From Oligoflexia bacterium (lineage in GTDB: Bacteria > Bdellovibrionota > UBA1018): a stretch of DNA of 50,519 nucleotides. The position numbers and the translations under genes are program-made. The stretch covers positions 1-50,519 of the forward strand of contig JARLHE010000033.1 in the NCBI GenBank assembly GCA_031292385.1, read 5' to 3'. This document shows positions 20,874 to 29,119 of the stretch, piece by piece. Under the pieces are notes generated by a model, which searched no databases, had not been told where the DNA came from, and worked only from the letters and a program-made list of their open reading frames with translations. Position 1 is the stretch's first letter. Every line of letters starts with the position of its first letter.

Positions 20874-20879
20874 TAGCGT
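20874..20879 (+). promoter_or_regulatory. Extended -10 box before the MnmC-like gene
   Basis: TAGCGT preceded by TGG ends exactly six bases before the ATG at 20886, without any ribosome binding site. It is a weaker match to TATAAT but in the same position as the other leaderless candidates. Confidence 0.35.
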
Positions 20880-20885
20880 AAGAGC

Positions 20886-21737
20886 ATGTCGTTCGAGCTC
20901 GTCACTCTCAAATCCGGAATCATCAGCCTTCGTTCTCTGGAAAACCGAGAGACTTTTCACCCAGTCACTGGCCCCAAGGCCGAAGCGAATATCCTGCACG
21001 TCAAACAACAACGTTTGGTCGAGCGAAGCGCTGCTTTAACCGCCACAGGCGGAACATTCGTCATCTGGGACGTCGGCTTCGGAGCGGCGGCCAATGTGCT
21101 CGCCACGATTGAGGCCCTGAAAGGCACCGGCTCACGGGCTGAGATTCATAGTTTCGACAAAACGACAGCGCCTCTCGAGTTTGCGCTGACTCATGCAGAC
21201 GAATTGGGTTACTTCGGCGGACACGAGAAAAATCTCCATCACCTGATTTCCGATCGCGACGTCGAAATCACCCCTCACCTCCGCTGGAAGCTTCATCTCG
21301 GGGATTTTCGCGAAACGGTAAAAGGCGCTTCTTTACCGGCTCCTCATGCAATCATTTACGATCCCTACTCGCCAGTCGGAAATCCGGAGATGTGGACGCA
21401 GGATCATTTCACCCGTGTTAGAAATAGTTTGAATCCGGATGTGCCCTGCCTGCTGACGAACTACACCCGATCCACAGCAGTGCGCGTAACGTTGCTGCTT
21501 GCGGGCTTTTTTGTGGGGATCGGCTGTGAAGTCGGCGAAAAAGCGGAAACCACGATCGCGTCAAATCGCCTGGAACTTCTTGAACGACCGCTGGAGCAAA
21601 GCTGGCTCGACCGCGTTCGGATCTCGAGAAACTCCGCACCGATGACGGGGCCCGCGTACTCTCAGGCATGCATCAGCGATGAAGACTTCGCGCGACTCAA
21701 TTGCCGTCCTCAGTTTCAACCCCAGAGCCTGCGCTGA
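20886..21737 (+). CDS. MnmC-like SAM-dependent methyltransferase
   Basis: A 283-residue protein resembling the methyltransferase domain of MnmC, which completes the mnm5s2U modification at tRNA position 34. Motifs are the SAM-binding VIWDVGFGAAANVLA (about residues 59-73), HSFDKT as the acidic ribose-binding motif, and DPYSPVGNPEMW (159-170), equivalent to the D-x-F-x-P-x-x-N-P-E-M-W of MnmC. The FAD oxidoreductase half of bifunctional MnmC is absent, as in stand-alone DUF752 proteins. The residue after D is Y-S instead of F-A. Annotation as a tRNA methyltransferase is therefore good at family level; the exact substrate is inferred. Confidence 0.8.
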   Translation: MSFELVTLKSGIISLRSLENRETFHPVTGPKAEANILHVKQQRLVERSAALTATGGTFVIWDVGFGAAANVLATIEALKGTGSRAEIHSFDKTTAPLEFALTHADELGYFGGHEKNLHHLISDRDVEITPHLRWKLHLGDFRETVKGASLPAPHAIIYDPYSPVGNPEMWTQDHFTRVRNSLNPDVPCLLTNYTRSTAVRVTLLLAGFFVGIGCEVGEKAETTIASNRLELLERPLEQSWLDRVRISRNSAPMTGPAYSQACISDEDFARLNCRPQFQPQSLR

Positions 21738-21883
21738 CGACGGGAGTCGAACCGGAGAATGCGGCGGGCGGTGACCTCCATGCACTCCGCCGGCGGAGTC
21801 GTTATGTCTCTGGCTTCATTGATTCATCGGAAATTCGATAAGGCGTAGCTCATTGAGCCCGGCTTTTAGAACGAAAGGCACAA
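21738..21883. repeat. T-arm-like sequence and 16-bp palindrome
   Basis: Just after the MnmC-like stop lies GACGGGAGTCGAACC, the complement of a tRNA T-arm-like GGTTCGACTCCCGTC. It is followed by a perfect palindrome, ACTCCGCCGGCGGAGT, at 21784-21799. The minus strand can pair ACGAC with GTCGT at its ends, but a proper cloverleaf does not form. It may be a decayed tRNA or a foldback repeat; no gene is supported here. Confidence 0.35.
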
Positions 21884-22408
21884 TCAATTGCCGCTATTTG
21901 GTTTGCGGCGAAGCAATTTCCAAACTTTGTAATTAAGCTCTTCATGTAAACTCGAATGCAACTTGCGTTGATCAACATTGGTCACAAACGTAATTATCAC
22001 CGGCATCAGAGATTCCATAACCTCTTGAAAATCCCATACCCGATCTTCTGGCGTCTGATTAATACGCACATAGGTGATATGAGCTAGGTGCTTATTAAGT
22101 CGAATGCGATATTTGATTAGCGATTCTGGCTTCTGTGGAAGAACTTTTCTCCACTGGCTTGGGTCATCAAAAAAGTGCTCTGCCAGAACATCGTCTTTTT
22201 GTGATTTCTCCAAATAGAAAAAGTCGTAAATATTGCGAAAGTGAAGAGCAAAAGACAAAATGAGTGCATTTCTAATAATCGCAGGAAAGGCACCATTATT
22301 CCTAATTTCTTGATGAACTTCAGCATTTCCACGAAAGTGAGTTAACTGCTGCGATAGACAATCCGAGGCTTTAATTAATTGATCGATCGAAACAACCGAT
22401 TTCATCAC
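21884..22408 (-). CDS. HEPN-like protein of unknown function
   Basis: A 174-residue helical protein. Conserved-looking segments are RNALILSFALHFRNIYDFFY (residues ~46-65), KDDVLAEHFFDDPSQWRK and KYRIRLNKHLAHITYVR. The last contains R and H spaced as in the R-x4-6-H active motif of HEPN ribonucleases, on a predicted helix. Many uncharacterised bacterial proteins share this layout. The start at 22408 (MMKSVVS) could be one codon later. It lies 31 bases upstream-side of the higBA module's end on the same strand. A toxin or defence RNase role is plausible but not shown. A+T content is higher than in the core genes. Confidence 0.6.
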   Translation of the reverse strand: MMKSVVSIDQLIKASDCLSQQLTHFRGNAEVHQEIRNNGAFPAIIRNALILSFALHFRNIYDFFYLEKSQKDDVLAEHFFDDPSQWRKVLPQKPESLIKYRIRLNKHLAHITYVRINQTPEDRVWDFQEVMESLMPVIITFVTNVDQRKLHSSLHEELNYKVWKLLRRKPNSGN

Positions 22409-22439
22409 AGAACCGCCACTCTTGGACTTAATAAAAAAC

Positions 22440-22736
22440 TCATCCCACCTTCAATAACGGCCTCGGTCTCTGTTTCCCGATCTTTTTCGCGGCCTCGTAG
22501 AGATCTACGGCCTGCTGGGCATTCAGCCAGAATTCTGCGTTCGAACCAAAAGTGGCTGACAGACGAACCGCCATCACCGCAGTCACCGAAGTACGCCCGT
22601 TAATGATCCGATTAATGACCTTCACGTCGCAACCTAGATGATCAGCAAGCTGTTTCTGGGTCATGCCCATCGGCTTGAGGAATTCCTCATTTAAGATTTC
22701 GCCTGGCGTAGTGGGTTTTCTATTCATCTGGCTCAT
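22440..22736 (-). CDS. HigA-type antitoxin (XRE family)
   Basis: A 98-residue HigA/VapI-like antitoxin with an XRE helix-turn-helix: PGEILNEEFLKPMGMTQKQLADHLGCDVKVINRIINGRTSVTAVMAVRLSATFG, followed by the family-typical AEFWLNAQQAVDLYEA. It should neutralise HigB and repress the operon by binding the upstream dyad. It is the second gene of the pair, eight bases after higB, the order characteristic of higBA as opposed to most toxin-antitoxin systems. Confidence 0.93.
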   Translation of the reverse strand: MSQMNRKPTTPGEILNEEFLKPMGMTQKQLADHLGCDVKVINRIINGRTSVTAVMAVRLSATFGSNAEFWLNAQQAVDLYEAAKKIGKQRPRPLLKVG

Positions 22737-22744
22737 AAATACTC

Positions 22745-23083
22745 CTAGTGGTAATCCTCAATTCGAACCTCAGCAGGCCCCGCAGCGGTCCATCGAAAGA
22801 CAACTCTCCATTGGTCATTGATCCGAATGCTATGCAGGCCCGTCAAATTTCCTTTCAGCTCCTCAAGACGATTCCCGAGCCGAAATCTCAAGTCAACTAA
22901 CTGCGCCGAGTAATGAATCATATCCAACTTCCGTTTGGCGACGCTCTGAATCGGCGACCAACCGACCTTGGAAGCAGCTTTTCCGGCAACAGAAAACTTT
23001 TCGATTTCCGTGTCCGCAAAGGACTGGATCGCCGTACTTATATTATAATACCCTAATAAGGTATACCTAAGCAAGGTATTCAT
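22745..23083 (-). CDS. HigB-type toxin (RelE superfamily)
   Basis: An mRNA-cleaving RelE/HigB toxin. The family core is residues ~19-112: IQSFADTEIEKF, AKRKLDMIHYSAQLVDLR, GNRLEELKGNLTGLHSIRINDQWRVVFRW and the final VRIEDYH. HigB proteins usually start right at the I-Q-S-F segment (about 92-94 residues). Here the only ATG in frame lies 18 codons earlier, and those extra codons run through the operator and a TATAAT box. The true start may therefore be a non-canonical codon near 23030, or the protein carries an N-terminal extension. The stop is eight bases before higA. Confidence 0.88.
   Translation of the reverse strand: MNTLLRYTLLGYYNISTAIQSFADTEIEKFSVAGKAASKVGWSPIQSVAKRKLDMIHYSAQLVDLRFRLGNRLEELKGNLTGLHSIRINDQWRVVFRWTAAGPAEVRIEDYH
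23042..23080 (-). promoter_or_regulatory. higBA operator and -10 box
   Basis: A 34-bp two-fold symmetric site at 23047-23080 has the form AATACC-N7-GGTATACC-N7-GGTATT, centred between 23063 and 23064. This is the arrangement expected for an XRE-family repressor such as HigA. A TATAAT (minus strand, 23047-23042) touches its edge, with TTAGGT 17 bases upstream, so bound repressor would block polymerase. The site lies inside the 5' end of the annotated higB frame. Confidence 0.7.
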
Positions 23084-23498
23084 CTCACTCTATCGAGAAC
23101 AGCGCTGACAGACCCGCATACCATTTGGCGCGACCTGAAGGGCCCACCTGGTTTGCTCAAGATATTCGTAATCTCAGCGGCGCCGAAGGCGAAATCGATC
23201 ACCAGCTCAACGCCTTGATTTCAAATGCGAATGACAAAAAGGAACAGCGACCTTCGTCGCGGTCAGTTCGCTTGGCAAGATGAATAAAACCCAAATCTTG
23301 AAAAATGCCTCGAACTCGCTCCCTCCCTGAAACGAGAGCGGTGACGAGCCGCATCTGGAATATGGCTTTTACATTTAAAAAAACTCTGACTCGCGGCAGA
23401 CCAGCTCCCAAGAATCACAAATAATACGAATATTGCCCAAAGTGAGAATCTATTCGGTTAACGAGCTATCACTTCCCCATCATCGCACCCTGCTGCGC
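23084..23498. other. Non-coding or decayed stretch
   Basis: No intact gene. On the plus strand a frame from 23071 to 23283 is free of stops and reads protein-like (for example RPEGPTWFAQDIRNLSG and EIDHQLNALI), but it has no start codon or upstream part. It may be the end of a lost gene. The minus-strand frame 23411-23199 has atypical composition and is not accepted. The right part is A/T-rich. Confidence 0.35.
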
Positions 23499-23813
23499 CT
23501 AACTTTCCATAATTAACCTCCTCTGCAACTCAACCCCAACCGTCCCCGCAGTCACCGTCGCGGCTGAACTTAAAAGCCTGCCGTCATCCGAATCCAAAAG
23601 CGAGGTCGCGCCCCCCGAAACCTTACAAACGCAGGCATTGCTGTACTCACCCATCGCAACCATCCCGGTTAGCTGCATTCCCCACTTCTCGCACTTTTCC
23701 ACGCAATCCTTGCGACCAATATGAGCGTCGCCCGTGAAACTCGTCGCGCACGAAGACGGGAGAAGCAACGAAACCAGCACACCACCCAAAAAAACTACTT
23801 TAGACAATATCAT
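23499..23813 (-). CDS. Small lipoprotein of unknown function
   Basis: A 104-residue predicted lipoprotein from the ATG at 23813. It has a hydrophobic leader (MILSKVVFLGGVLVSLLLPSSC) and a lipobox LPSSC whose cysteine is about residue 22. The mature part has five further cysteines (DCVEKCEKWG and NACVCKV among them), possibly disulfide-bonded. No family recognised. Membrane attachment on the periplasmic side is inferred from the lipobox. The frame is open five codons further upstream (MIGGC), which would weaken the signal peptide. Confidence 0.55.
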   Translation of the reverse strand: MILSKVVFLGGVLVSLLLPSSCATSFTGDAHIGRKDCVEKCEKWGMQLTGMVAMGEYSNACVCKVSGGATSLLDSDDGRLLSSAATVTAGTVGVELQRRLIMES

Positions 23814-24163
23814 GCAGCCCCCTATCAAGTTGCATAGCTAGACTTAGTGTGAACGCGAGGCACAAAATTTATAACTCAAGCAGCCACAATTTTAGTTTTT
23901 TCGTCTGGCACGACAGCCTCTTCATTCACGGTAATTTGCTGGAGACAGCGGGAGTTGTCCCCTCGTTCAAAATATATTGGTCGTCGTTTCATTCTTTCCA
24001 TAGTTCACATAACTCATCTAACTTCGTCCCGCAGGCGCCTGCCTTCAGGTTTCGAATAGGGCACGGCCTGACCTTTAATGCACAAAAAGTAATACATTTT
24101 AAGTACCCGAATCTCCGCCGGAACGAGGAGCTTATCCAAACCCCAGCGGTAAAGATGACCTCA
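23814..24163. other. Intergenic region upstream of the ars operon
   Basis: About 350 A/T-rich bases without a supported gene. Two overlapping open frames on opposite strands (23849-24274 and 24363-23989) read as low-complexity His/Ser/Phe-rich or run into arsR, and are rejected. The right end carries the arsR promoter. Confidence 0.4.
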
Positions 24164-24192
24164 TTGACAGAATCAAATACTTCTAGTATTCT
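24164..24192 (+). promoter_or_regulatory. arsR promoter and operator
   Basis: A near-perfect promoter: TTGACA at 24164-24169, a 17-base spacer, and TATTCT at 24187-24192. An inverted repeat AATAC-TTCTA-GTATT (24176-24190) overlaps the -10 box, where ArsR-family repressors bind. The -10 ends exactly six bases before the arsR ATG, so the mRNA is probably leaderless. Confidence 0.75.
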
Positions 24193-24198
24193 GGAAAT

Positions 24199-24531
24199 AT
24201 GGAAATGTACGAGGCCACGGAGGCTTTTTCCTCGCTCTCCCAGGAAACCCGGCTCCGGGTATTCAAGCTGCTGATCGAATATGGGAGAGACGGGGCCATT
24301 CCAGGAGCCCTCGCGGAGGAACTTGGCATTCCGGCAAATACCCTCTCCTTCCATCTTTCGCATATGAGTAAGGCGGGATTGGTCAGCTCGAAGAAAAATG
24401 GCCGCTCGATCACCTACTTCGCGAACACGGAGCTCATCGAAGAACTCATCGGCTATCTGCGGAGCAACTGCTGCTCGCGCGAAGGGAAATCCAAAACCAG
24501 GGCTAAAGGCTGTATCGAAAGGAAGTGCTGA
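24199..24531 (+). CDS. ArsR family arsenic-responsive repressor
   Basis: A 110-residue winged-helix ArsR/SmtB repressor. The HTH is GALAEELGIPANTLSFHLSHMSKAGLVSSKKNGRSITYFAN. The inducer site is probably the C-terminal N-C-C-S motif (residues ~91-93) with a further Cys near the end (GCIERKC), so trivalent arsenic binding would be C-terminal and not on the recognition helix. It heads the arsR-arsI-acr3-arsC operon and should release the overlapping operator when arsenite or methylarsenite is bound. Its stop lies one base before the arsI start codon. Confidence 0.93.
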   Translation: MEMYEATEAFSSLSQETRLRVFKLLIEYGRDGAIPGALAEELGIPANTLSFHLSHMSKAGLVSSKKNGRSITYFANTELIEELIGYLRSNCCSREGKSKTRAKGCIERKC

Positions 24532-24532
24532 G

Positions 24533-24973
24533 ATGAAACGTTTTCACATTCATGTCGGGGTAAAAGACCTTGAGAAGTCGGTTCAATTCTATTCAACTTT
24601 GTTCGGGCAAAAGCCGTCGAAGCTCAAAGAAGATTACGCAAAGTGGATGCTGGACGACCCCAGAGTCAATTTCGCGATTTCGACCCGGGCGGGTGAAAAC
24701 GGAGTGGATCATCTTGGCCTTCAAGTGGATGAGGAATCTGAATTGGCCGAGATCACCGAACGCCTGAAAAAGGCGGATCTCGGGGTCTATGGAGAAGGCG
24801 AAACCACCTGCTGCTATGCGGAATCCAAGAAGGCCTGGGTGCAAGACCCGGCGGGAATCGCCTGGGAAGCGTACCGAACGATGACGGACGCCGAGGTCTT
24901 TCACGGCGAACCCAACTCTGAAGCCGCGTCGTGCTGCGCACCGGACGAATCCGAATCAGGATGTTGCGGATAG
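24533..24973 (+). CDS. ArsI-type C-As lyase (glyoxalase/VOC fold)
   Basis: A 146-residue VOC-family protein closely resembling ArsI, the Fe(II)/O2-dependent enzyme that cleaves the carbon-arsenic bond of trivalent methyl- and aromatic arsenicals. Expected metal ligands are H5 (or H7), H60 in VDHLGLQV and E112 in WEAY. The vicinal pair C93-C94 in [16 protein letters not shown] is the arsenical-binding signature. The C-terminal tail carries two more Cys pairs ([12 protein letters not shown]), which may bind metalloid. Related CadI proteins share this fold, so the annotation could be ArsI/CadI. It sits between arsR and acr3, consistent with organoarsenical detoxification. Confidence 0.88.
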   Translation: MKRFHIHVGVKDLEKSVQFYSTLFGQKPSKLKEDYAKWMLDDPRVNFAISTRAGENGVDHLGLQVDEESELAEITERLKKADLGVYGEGETTCCYAESKKAWVQDPAGIAWEAYRTMTDAEVFHGEPNSEAASCCAPDESESGCCG

Positions 24974-25004
24974 GCTATCAGGCACTCCATACCGAGGATC
25001 GAAA

Positions 25005-26090
25005 ATGACGAGTAGTTCTGCAAATTCGGCGGTTACCCACAAAAGAGAGCTTTCGTTTCTGGATCGCTATCTGACCGTATGGATCTTTCTTGCGATGGGC
25101 ATTGGAGTTGCACTGGGTTTTATCGCTCCAGGGGTCGTTCCCGCACTGAACGCCCTGAGTGTCGGGACAACCTCGATCCCGATTGCGGTTGGGCTCATTC
25201 TGATGATGTACCCTCCCCTGGCCAAAGTGAAATACGAGGAGCTGGGCGAGGTTTTTCGAGACAGGAAGGTGCTCACGCTTTCGCTGGTGCAGAACTGGAT
25301 CATCGGCCCGGTGCTCATGTTCGCCCTTGCTCTCCTGTTCTTGAGAGACAGGCCGGAATACATGGTCGGTCTGATCCTCATCGGGCTCGCTCGCTGCATC
25401 GCGATGGTCATCGTTTGGAATCAGCTTGCCGAAGGAAGCAGCGAATACGCGGCGGGACTAGTGGCCTTCAACTCGGTCTTTCAGATTCTCTTCTTTCCGC
25501 TTTACGCGTGGTTTTTTATTACCTTGCTTCCAAGACTCCTGGGCATTCAAGGAGCCGAGGTGCATATTACGATCAGCGAGATCGCCAAATCCGTGCTCAT
25601 TTACCTTGGTATCCCGTTCCTTGCCGGGTTCCTCACCCGCCTTGTTCTGAGAAAGGCGAAGGGCGATTCTTGGTATCGGGAGAAGTTCATCCCGAAGATC
25701 AGCCCGATCACGCTCATTGCCCTTTTGGGAACGATTATTCTCATGTTCTCTTTCAAAGGGGAAAGAATCGTGCAGCTCCCGCTCGATGTCCTGCGGATCG
25801 CGGCTCCTCTCGTCACGTACTTTGTCGTGATGTTCCTGCTATCGTTTTTCCTGAGCAAGGAGGCCGGCGCGAAGTATCCCGTGGCCGTGACGTTATCCTT
25901 TACCGCGGCATCAAATAACTTTGAACTCGCTATCGCGGTCGCTATAGCGACTTTCGGAATTCAGCATGGAGCCGCGTTCGCGGCCGTCATCGGTCCGCTC
26001 GTCGAAGTGCCGGTCATGATCGGACTTGTACGTGTCGCGTTCTGGCTTCGGTCTCGTTACTTTTTTGAATTGAAAGGATTAGCGGAATGA
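25005..26090 (+). CDS. Arsenite efflux permease Acr3
   Basis: A 361-residue inner-membrane protein with about ten transmembrane helices. The Acr3 hallmark [16 protein letters not shown] with its essential cysteine (about residue 132) is present, as is the second conserved motif [18 protein letters not shown] with the functional glutamate. Acr3 expels As(III) using the proton-motive force, which is the product of ArsC and ArsI action. The start at 25005 gives a basic N-terminus before the first helix. The gene overlaps arsC by four bases (ATGA), so translation is coupled. Confidence 0.95.
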   Translation: MTSSSANSAVTHKRELSFLDRYLTVWIFLAMGIGVALGFIAPGVVPALNALSVGTTSIPIAVGLILMMYPPLAKVKYEELGEVFRDRKVLTLSLVQNWIIGPVLMFALALLFLRDRPEYMVGLILIGLARCIAMVIVWNQLAEGSSEYAAGLVAFNSVFQILFFPLYAWFFITLLPRLLGIQGAEVHITISEIAKSVLIYLGIPFLAGFLTRLVLRKAKGDSWYREKFIPKISPITLIALLGTIILMFSFKGERIVQLPLDVLRIAAPLVTYFVVMFLLSFFLSKEAGAKYPVAVTLSFTAASNNFELAIAVAIATFGIQHGAAFAAVIGPLVEVPVMIGLVRVAFWLRSRYFFELKGLAE

Positions 26091-26545
26091 AAATTTTATT
26101 CATGTGTGTCGCCAACTCCGCCCGAAGCCAGATCGCGGAAGGGCTTGCGCGCCATCTCTTTGGCCCAAGCAACCCAGTGGAAAGCGCCGGTTCCGCGCCG
26201 TCGAAGCTCAATCCGTTCGCCGTCAAAGCCATGCAGGAAATCGGGATCGATATCTCAAGACACTACTCGAAGTCCGCTGATCAGCTCTCGCCAGGCTTTC
26301 TGGCCACGCTGGACTATGTCATCACGCTTTGCGCCGACGAGGTCTGCCCCACCCTCGTCACGAAGGGAAAGAAGCTGCATTGGCCCTTTCCGGACCCAGC
26401 AGGAAAGGGAGGTAGCGACGAGGAGCAGTTAGAACGGTTCCGTCAGGCGCGAAACGACATAAAGGCGCGCCTTGAAGCTTTCGGGCGGGAAATGAAGCTG
26501 TCCGGGGATGACCTCACAACTCCTCGGCAAACACCTTCTCGGTGA
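26087..26545 (+). CDS. Arsenate reductase ArsC (low-molecular-weight phosphatase fold)
   Basis: A 152-residue thioredoxin-coupled arsenate reductase. The P-loop C-x5-R-S is visible as CVANSARSQ (C7 to R13). Further cysteines lie at TLCADEVCP, the pair that forms the disulfide relay in this class, with the DPAGKGG segment after WPFPDP. It converts As(V) to As(III), which Acr3 exports. Its 3' end overlaps the 3' end of the convergent radD-like gene by 32 bases, so the two transcripts are antisense at their ends. Confidence 0.93.
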   Translation: MKILFMCVANSARSQIAEGLARHLFGPSNPVESAGSAPSKLNPFAVKAMQEIGIDISRHYSKSADQLSPGFLATLDYVITLCADEVCPTLVTKGKKLHWPFPDPAGKGGSDEEQLERFRQARNDIKARLEAFGREMKLSGDDLTTPRQTPSR

Positions 26546-28250
26546 TCTTCCAATACTTGTCTTGCTTCCTCGCGATCACGAACGCGGGCAACCGAAACAA
26601 GATCTGATATTTGATCACGTCCTGAGGCGTCTGAATCGCGGCGGCAAGTTCCGGACGCTTGAGATGGGAGCGAAGGAAATTGATATTGAACTTCTTGATC
26701 GACGACGAATTGCCGAAGAAGTGAGCTTCACTCACATACCGAGCGTCGTAATCATAATAACGGATCTCGAGATACGGCTTCGAATTCTTATCTAAGCGCT
26801 CATCGAAGGTGATTCGGTCGGGAGTAAGCACATGCGCGGCCTTGGAAAGCCGGGCTTGCTTCAACTTTGCCTCGGCGTCAACCAAGGCCGCATCGCATTT
26901 CTCGCAAGTCTTTGCGGTGATATCGTTCTCGGCGCCGCAGCTATGGCAGAGCTTGAGCCGAAACCGAAACCCGCACGGCGTGATTTCATAAGTCGCGGGA
27001 TCCTGCGCCGCCCCCCGGCACTTTCGGCCGAAATGCTCGATCACCTCCCCGTCCGAATTGGCGTATCCCCAAAAACTGTTCTCGAACCCGCATTGCGGAC
27101 AAGCGACCATCACCGGAACCGTGTCTTTTGCCGGACGCTTGTCGCTGATTTCGGGCGCATAGATGTCGTGCCCCATTCCCGTGTAATCGAGGACATAGCA
27201 ATCCTTCTTCGCGTCCGACAGACGCAGCCCCCGACCGACGATTTGCTGGTAAAGACTGTTGGACTCGGTCGGCCTCAAGATCGCGATCACATCCACATGA
27301 GGCGCATCAAATCCGGTCGTGAGGACCGAAACATTGACCAGGTACTTGAATTTTCTGTTCTTGAAGTCCAAGACCGTCTGATCTCGGACGGCGATGCCCG
27401 TATCGCCCACGATCAGTCGTGAATCTCCCTCAGGCAAATACGAGAGAATCTCTTCCGCGTGCCGGACGGAGCTACTGAAAATCATCACGCCTTGCCGATG
27501 GTAGCGCTCAGCGATGTCGACGATATTTTTGACGATCAAAGGCGTCAGACGCTTTTGGCTCTTGAGGATCTCCTCGACCTCGGCCGCGGTATACATCCGA
27601 CCGCTTTCGCTGAGCTCCGAAAAGTCGTAACTCGTGACCGGGATATCCACCTTTACGGGAACCGTCAGATAACCGTTTTTAATCATGTAGGAGAGCGGCA
27701 ACTCAAAAACACATTGCTTAAAGAAACGAGGCTGATCGGTTTTGATCTCGCCCGTTTGGGAATACTCGTAAATCCAACCGAGGCCCAATCGATAAGGGGT
27801 CGCCGTCAGCCCCAGGATGCAAAGCCCGGGATTTCTGGCCTGGAGCTTTTTGATCACCTCTTGATATTGAGTCGCGCTGTCGTCCGCGACTCGGTGACAC
27901 TCGTCGATCACTAAGAGAGAGAAACCCTCGAAGAACTCGTCCGGCGCGCGAGCAATGGACTGGACGCTTCCGAAAATGGCCTTATGATCGCGATCTTTCT
28001 TTCCGAGACTCGCGGAAAAGATCCCCGCCGGAAGACCATAGCTGACGTACTTTTCGTAATTCTGTTCGACCAGCTCTTTGACGTGGGCCAAAACCAAAAC
28101 CCGGCCTTTGGCGATGCGGGCCAACTCCGCAATCACAAGGCTCTTGCCGGCACCGGTCGGAAGAACCACCACCGCCGGGGCGCGTTTTTTCTTGAAGTAG
28201 TTGACGACGCTGTCGACAGCCGTCTGCTGGTAATCCCGAAGCTGATACAT
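26514..28250 (-). CDS. RadD-like superfamily 2 helicase
   Basis: A 578-residue SF2 helicase very close in length to E. coli RadD (YejH, 586). Walker [11 protein letters not shown] (about residues 36-45), the DECH box [18 protein letters not shown] (motif III), [10 protein letters not shown] and QIVGRGLRL (motif VI) are all visible. A zinc-finger region follows, with CPQCGFEN and [18 protein letters not shown]. RadD assists RecA-dependent repair of double-strand breaks and crosslinks. The start at 28250 has no Shine-Dalgarno; TATAGT lies eight bases before it on the minus strand. It converges with arsC. Confidence 0.88.
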   Translation of the reverse strand: MYQLRDYQQTAVDSVVNYFKKKRAPAVVVLPTGAGKSLVIAELARIAKGRVLVLAHVKELVEQNYEKYVSYGLPAGIFSASLGKKDRDHKAIFGSVQSIARAPDEFFEGFSLLVIDECHRVADDSATQYQEVIKKLQARNPGLCILGLTATPYRLGLGWIYEYSQTGEIKTDQPRFFKQCVFELPLSYMIKNGYLTVPVKVDIPVTSYDFSELSESGRMYTAAEVEEILKSQKRLTPLIVKNIVDIAERYHRQGVMIFSSSVRHAEEILSYLPEGDSRLIVGDTGIAVRDQTVLDFKNRKFKYLVNVSVLTTGFDAPHVDVIAILRPTESNSLYQQIVGRGLRLSDAKKDCYVLDYTGMGHDIYAPEISDKRPAKDTVPVMVACPQCGFENSFWGYANSDGEVIEHFGRKCRGAAQDPATYEITPCGFRFRLKLCHSCGAENDITAKTCEKCDAALVDAEAKLKQARLSKAAHVLTPDRITFDERLDKNSKPYLEIRYYDYDARYVSEAHFFGNSSSIKKFNINFLRSHLKRPELAAAIQTPQDVIKYQILFRLPAFVIARKQDKYWKITEKVFAEEL

Positions 28251-28328
28251 TGAGTTCGACTATAACCCGACTCAGCAAATATCCAAATCGATGTCTCTGC
28301 GGAATGTACTCCTGCGTGACCTGGGCGC

Positions 28329-28736
28329 TCAGCTTGCTTCAATGAGCTTTGAAAGAACGCTCCGGGCGTAGTCCTCATTCCACTGAAGCGCGCCCTCCTT
28401 GGCGGTGACTTGAACATGGGTCACCCCGGCGCTCACCTCGTTCATCGCGACAGTGACTGTTTTGTCACCGGTCTTACCCGTCAGATCCTGTTCTTTGCCG
28501 GAAGCCTTGGTCTGGCTACCAGTGACGCTGATGCCCATATCCTTGAAGACATTCTGGGTTCGTGAGTTCACGTCCGATACGCTCCCTTTGATGTCGCTGC
28601 TCGCGCTCGCGTTATTCACGACAGACTCCTGTTTTCCGCCCGAGGTCGAGCAGCCTGCAGTGAGCGTCATGAGAGTCACGGTTGATGCGAGCGACAGAAA
28701 AGAGAAGACAGCTAATGATGTTCGATACTTTGTCAT
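28329..28736 (-). CDS. Small lipoprotein, DUF3568-like
   Basis: A 135-residue exported protein with a signal sequence ending in a lipobox (LTAGC, cysteine about residue 29). The mature part has alternating beta-like segments: NVFKDMGISVTGSQTKASGKEQDLTGKTGDKTVTVAMNEVSAGVTHVQVTAKEG. This resembles DUF3568-type periplasmic lipoproteins, but the match is by eye. It is followed at 15-20 bases by an exported Lys/Ala-rich protein on the same strand and probably forms an envelope pair with it. Confidence 0.6.
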   Translation of the reverse strand: MTKYRTSLAVFSFLSLASTVTLMTLTAGCSTSGGKQESVVNNASASSDIKGSVSDVNSRTQNVFKDMGISVTGSQTKASGKEQDLTGKTGDKTVTVAMNEVSAGVTHVQVTAKEGALQWNEDYARSVLSKLIEAS

Positions 28737-28750
28737 ATGACCAGCCCTGT

Positions 28751-29035
28751 TTACTGATTCACTTCGTTCTTCGCCTTGTTTGCGGCGTTCTGCGCCTCGT
28801 CCTTCACATCATTTGCAGTGTCTTGCGCATCTTTCGCGTTCGTGTCGGCGCCGGTCGCCTTCCGGACATGCTTCTTCCCTTTGCGGACCGTCTTCTTGGT
28901 CTGTGTCTTAACGTCCTCGGCTTTGTTCTTGGCCTGCGTCTCCGCATCATCCGCGAACGAGCGATAACTGTTGGCCATCAAAGCGAGCGTGCATACACCG
29001 AGAATCGAGAGCCATTTTCCTTTGATCATTTTCAT
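28751..29035 (-). CDS. Exported Lys/Ala-rich small protein
   Basis: A 94-residue protein from the ATG at 29035, which follows CAGGGG. It has a signal peptide (MKMIKGKWLSILGVCTLALMANSYRSFA). The mature part is highly charged and repetitive (AETQAKNKAEDVKTQTKKTV, DTANDVKDEAQNAANKAKNEV), with an alanine/lysine heptad-like pattern suggesting a periplasmic amphipathic helix or coiled coil. Similar low-complexity proteins are induced by envelope stress. No family assigned. ORF extension to 29056 is possible but spoils the signal peptide. Confidence 0.55.
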   Translation of the reverse strand: MKMIKGKWLSILGVCTLALMANSYRSFADDAETQAKNKAEDVKTQTKKTVRKGKKHVRKATGADTNAKDAQDTANDVKDEAQNAANKAKNEVNQ

Positions 29036-29119
29036 GAACCCCTGACCGCCTAACATGCAAATTATGGACGCACCCAGTCCTTCTCCAGATCACTGGGCCT
29101 AGATCACCGGATGGCGAAG

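Noticed and set aside
21740..21830. tRNA gene on the minus strand
   Set aside because: A T-arm-like sequence and a five-base end pairing exist, but the T stem has mismatches and no D or anticodon arm of proper size forms.
23849..24363. Open frames of 141 and 124 codons upstream of arsR
   Set aside because: Both overlap the arsR promoter or coding region, have unusual composition and no ribosome binding site; the DNA is A/T-rich intergenic.
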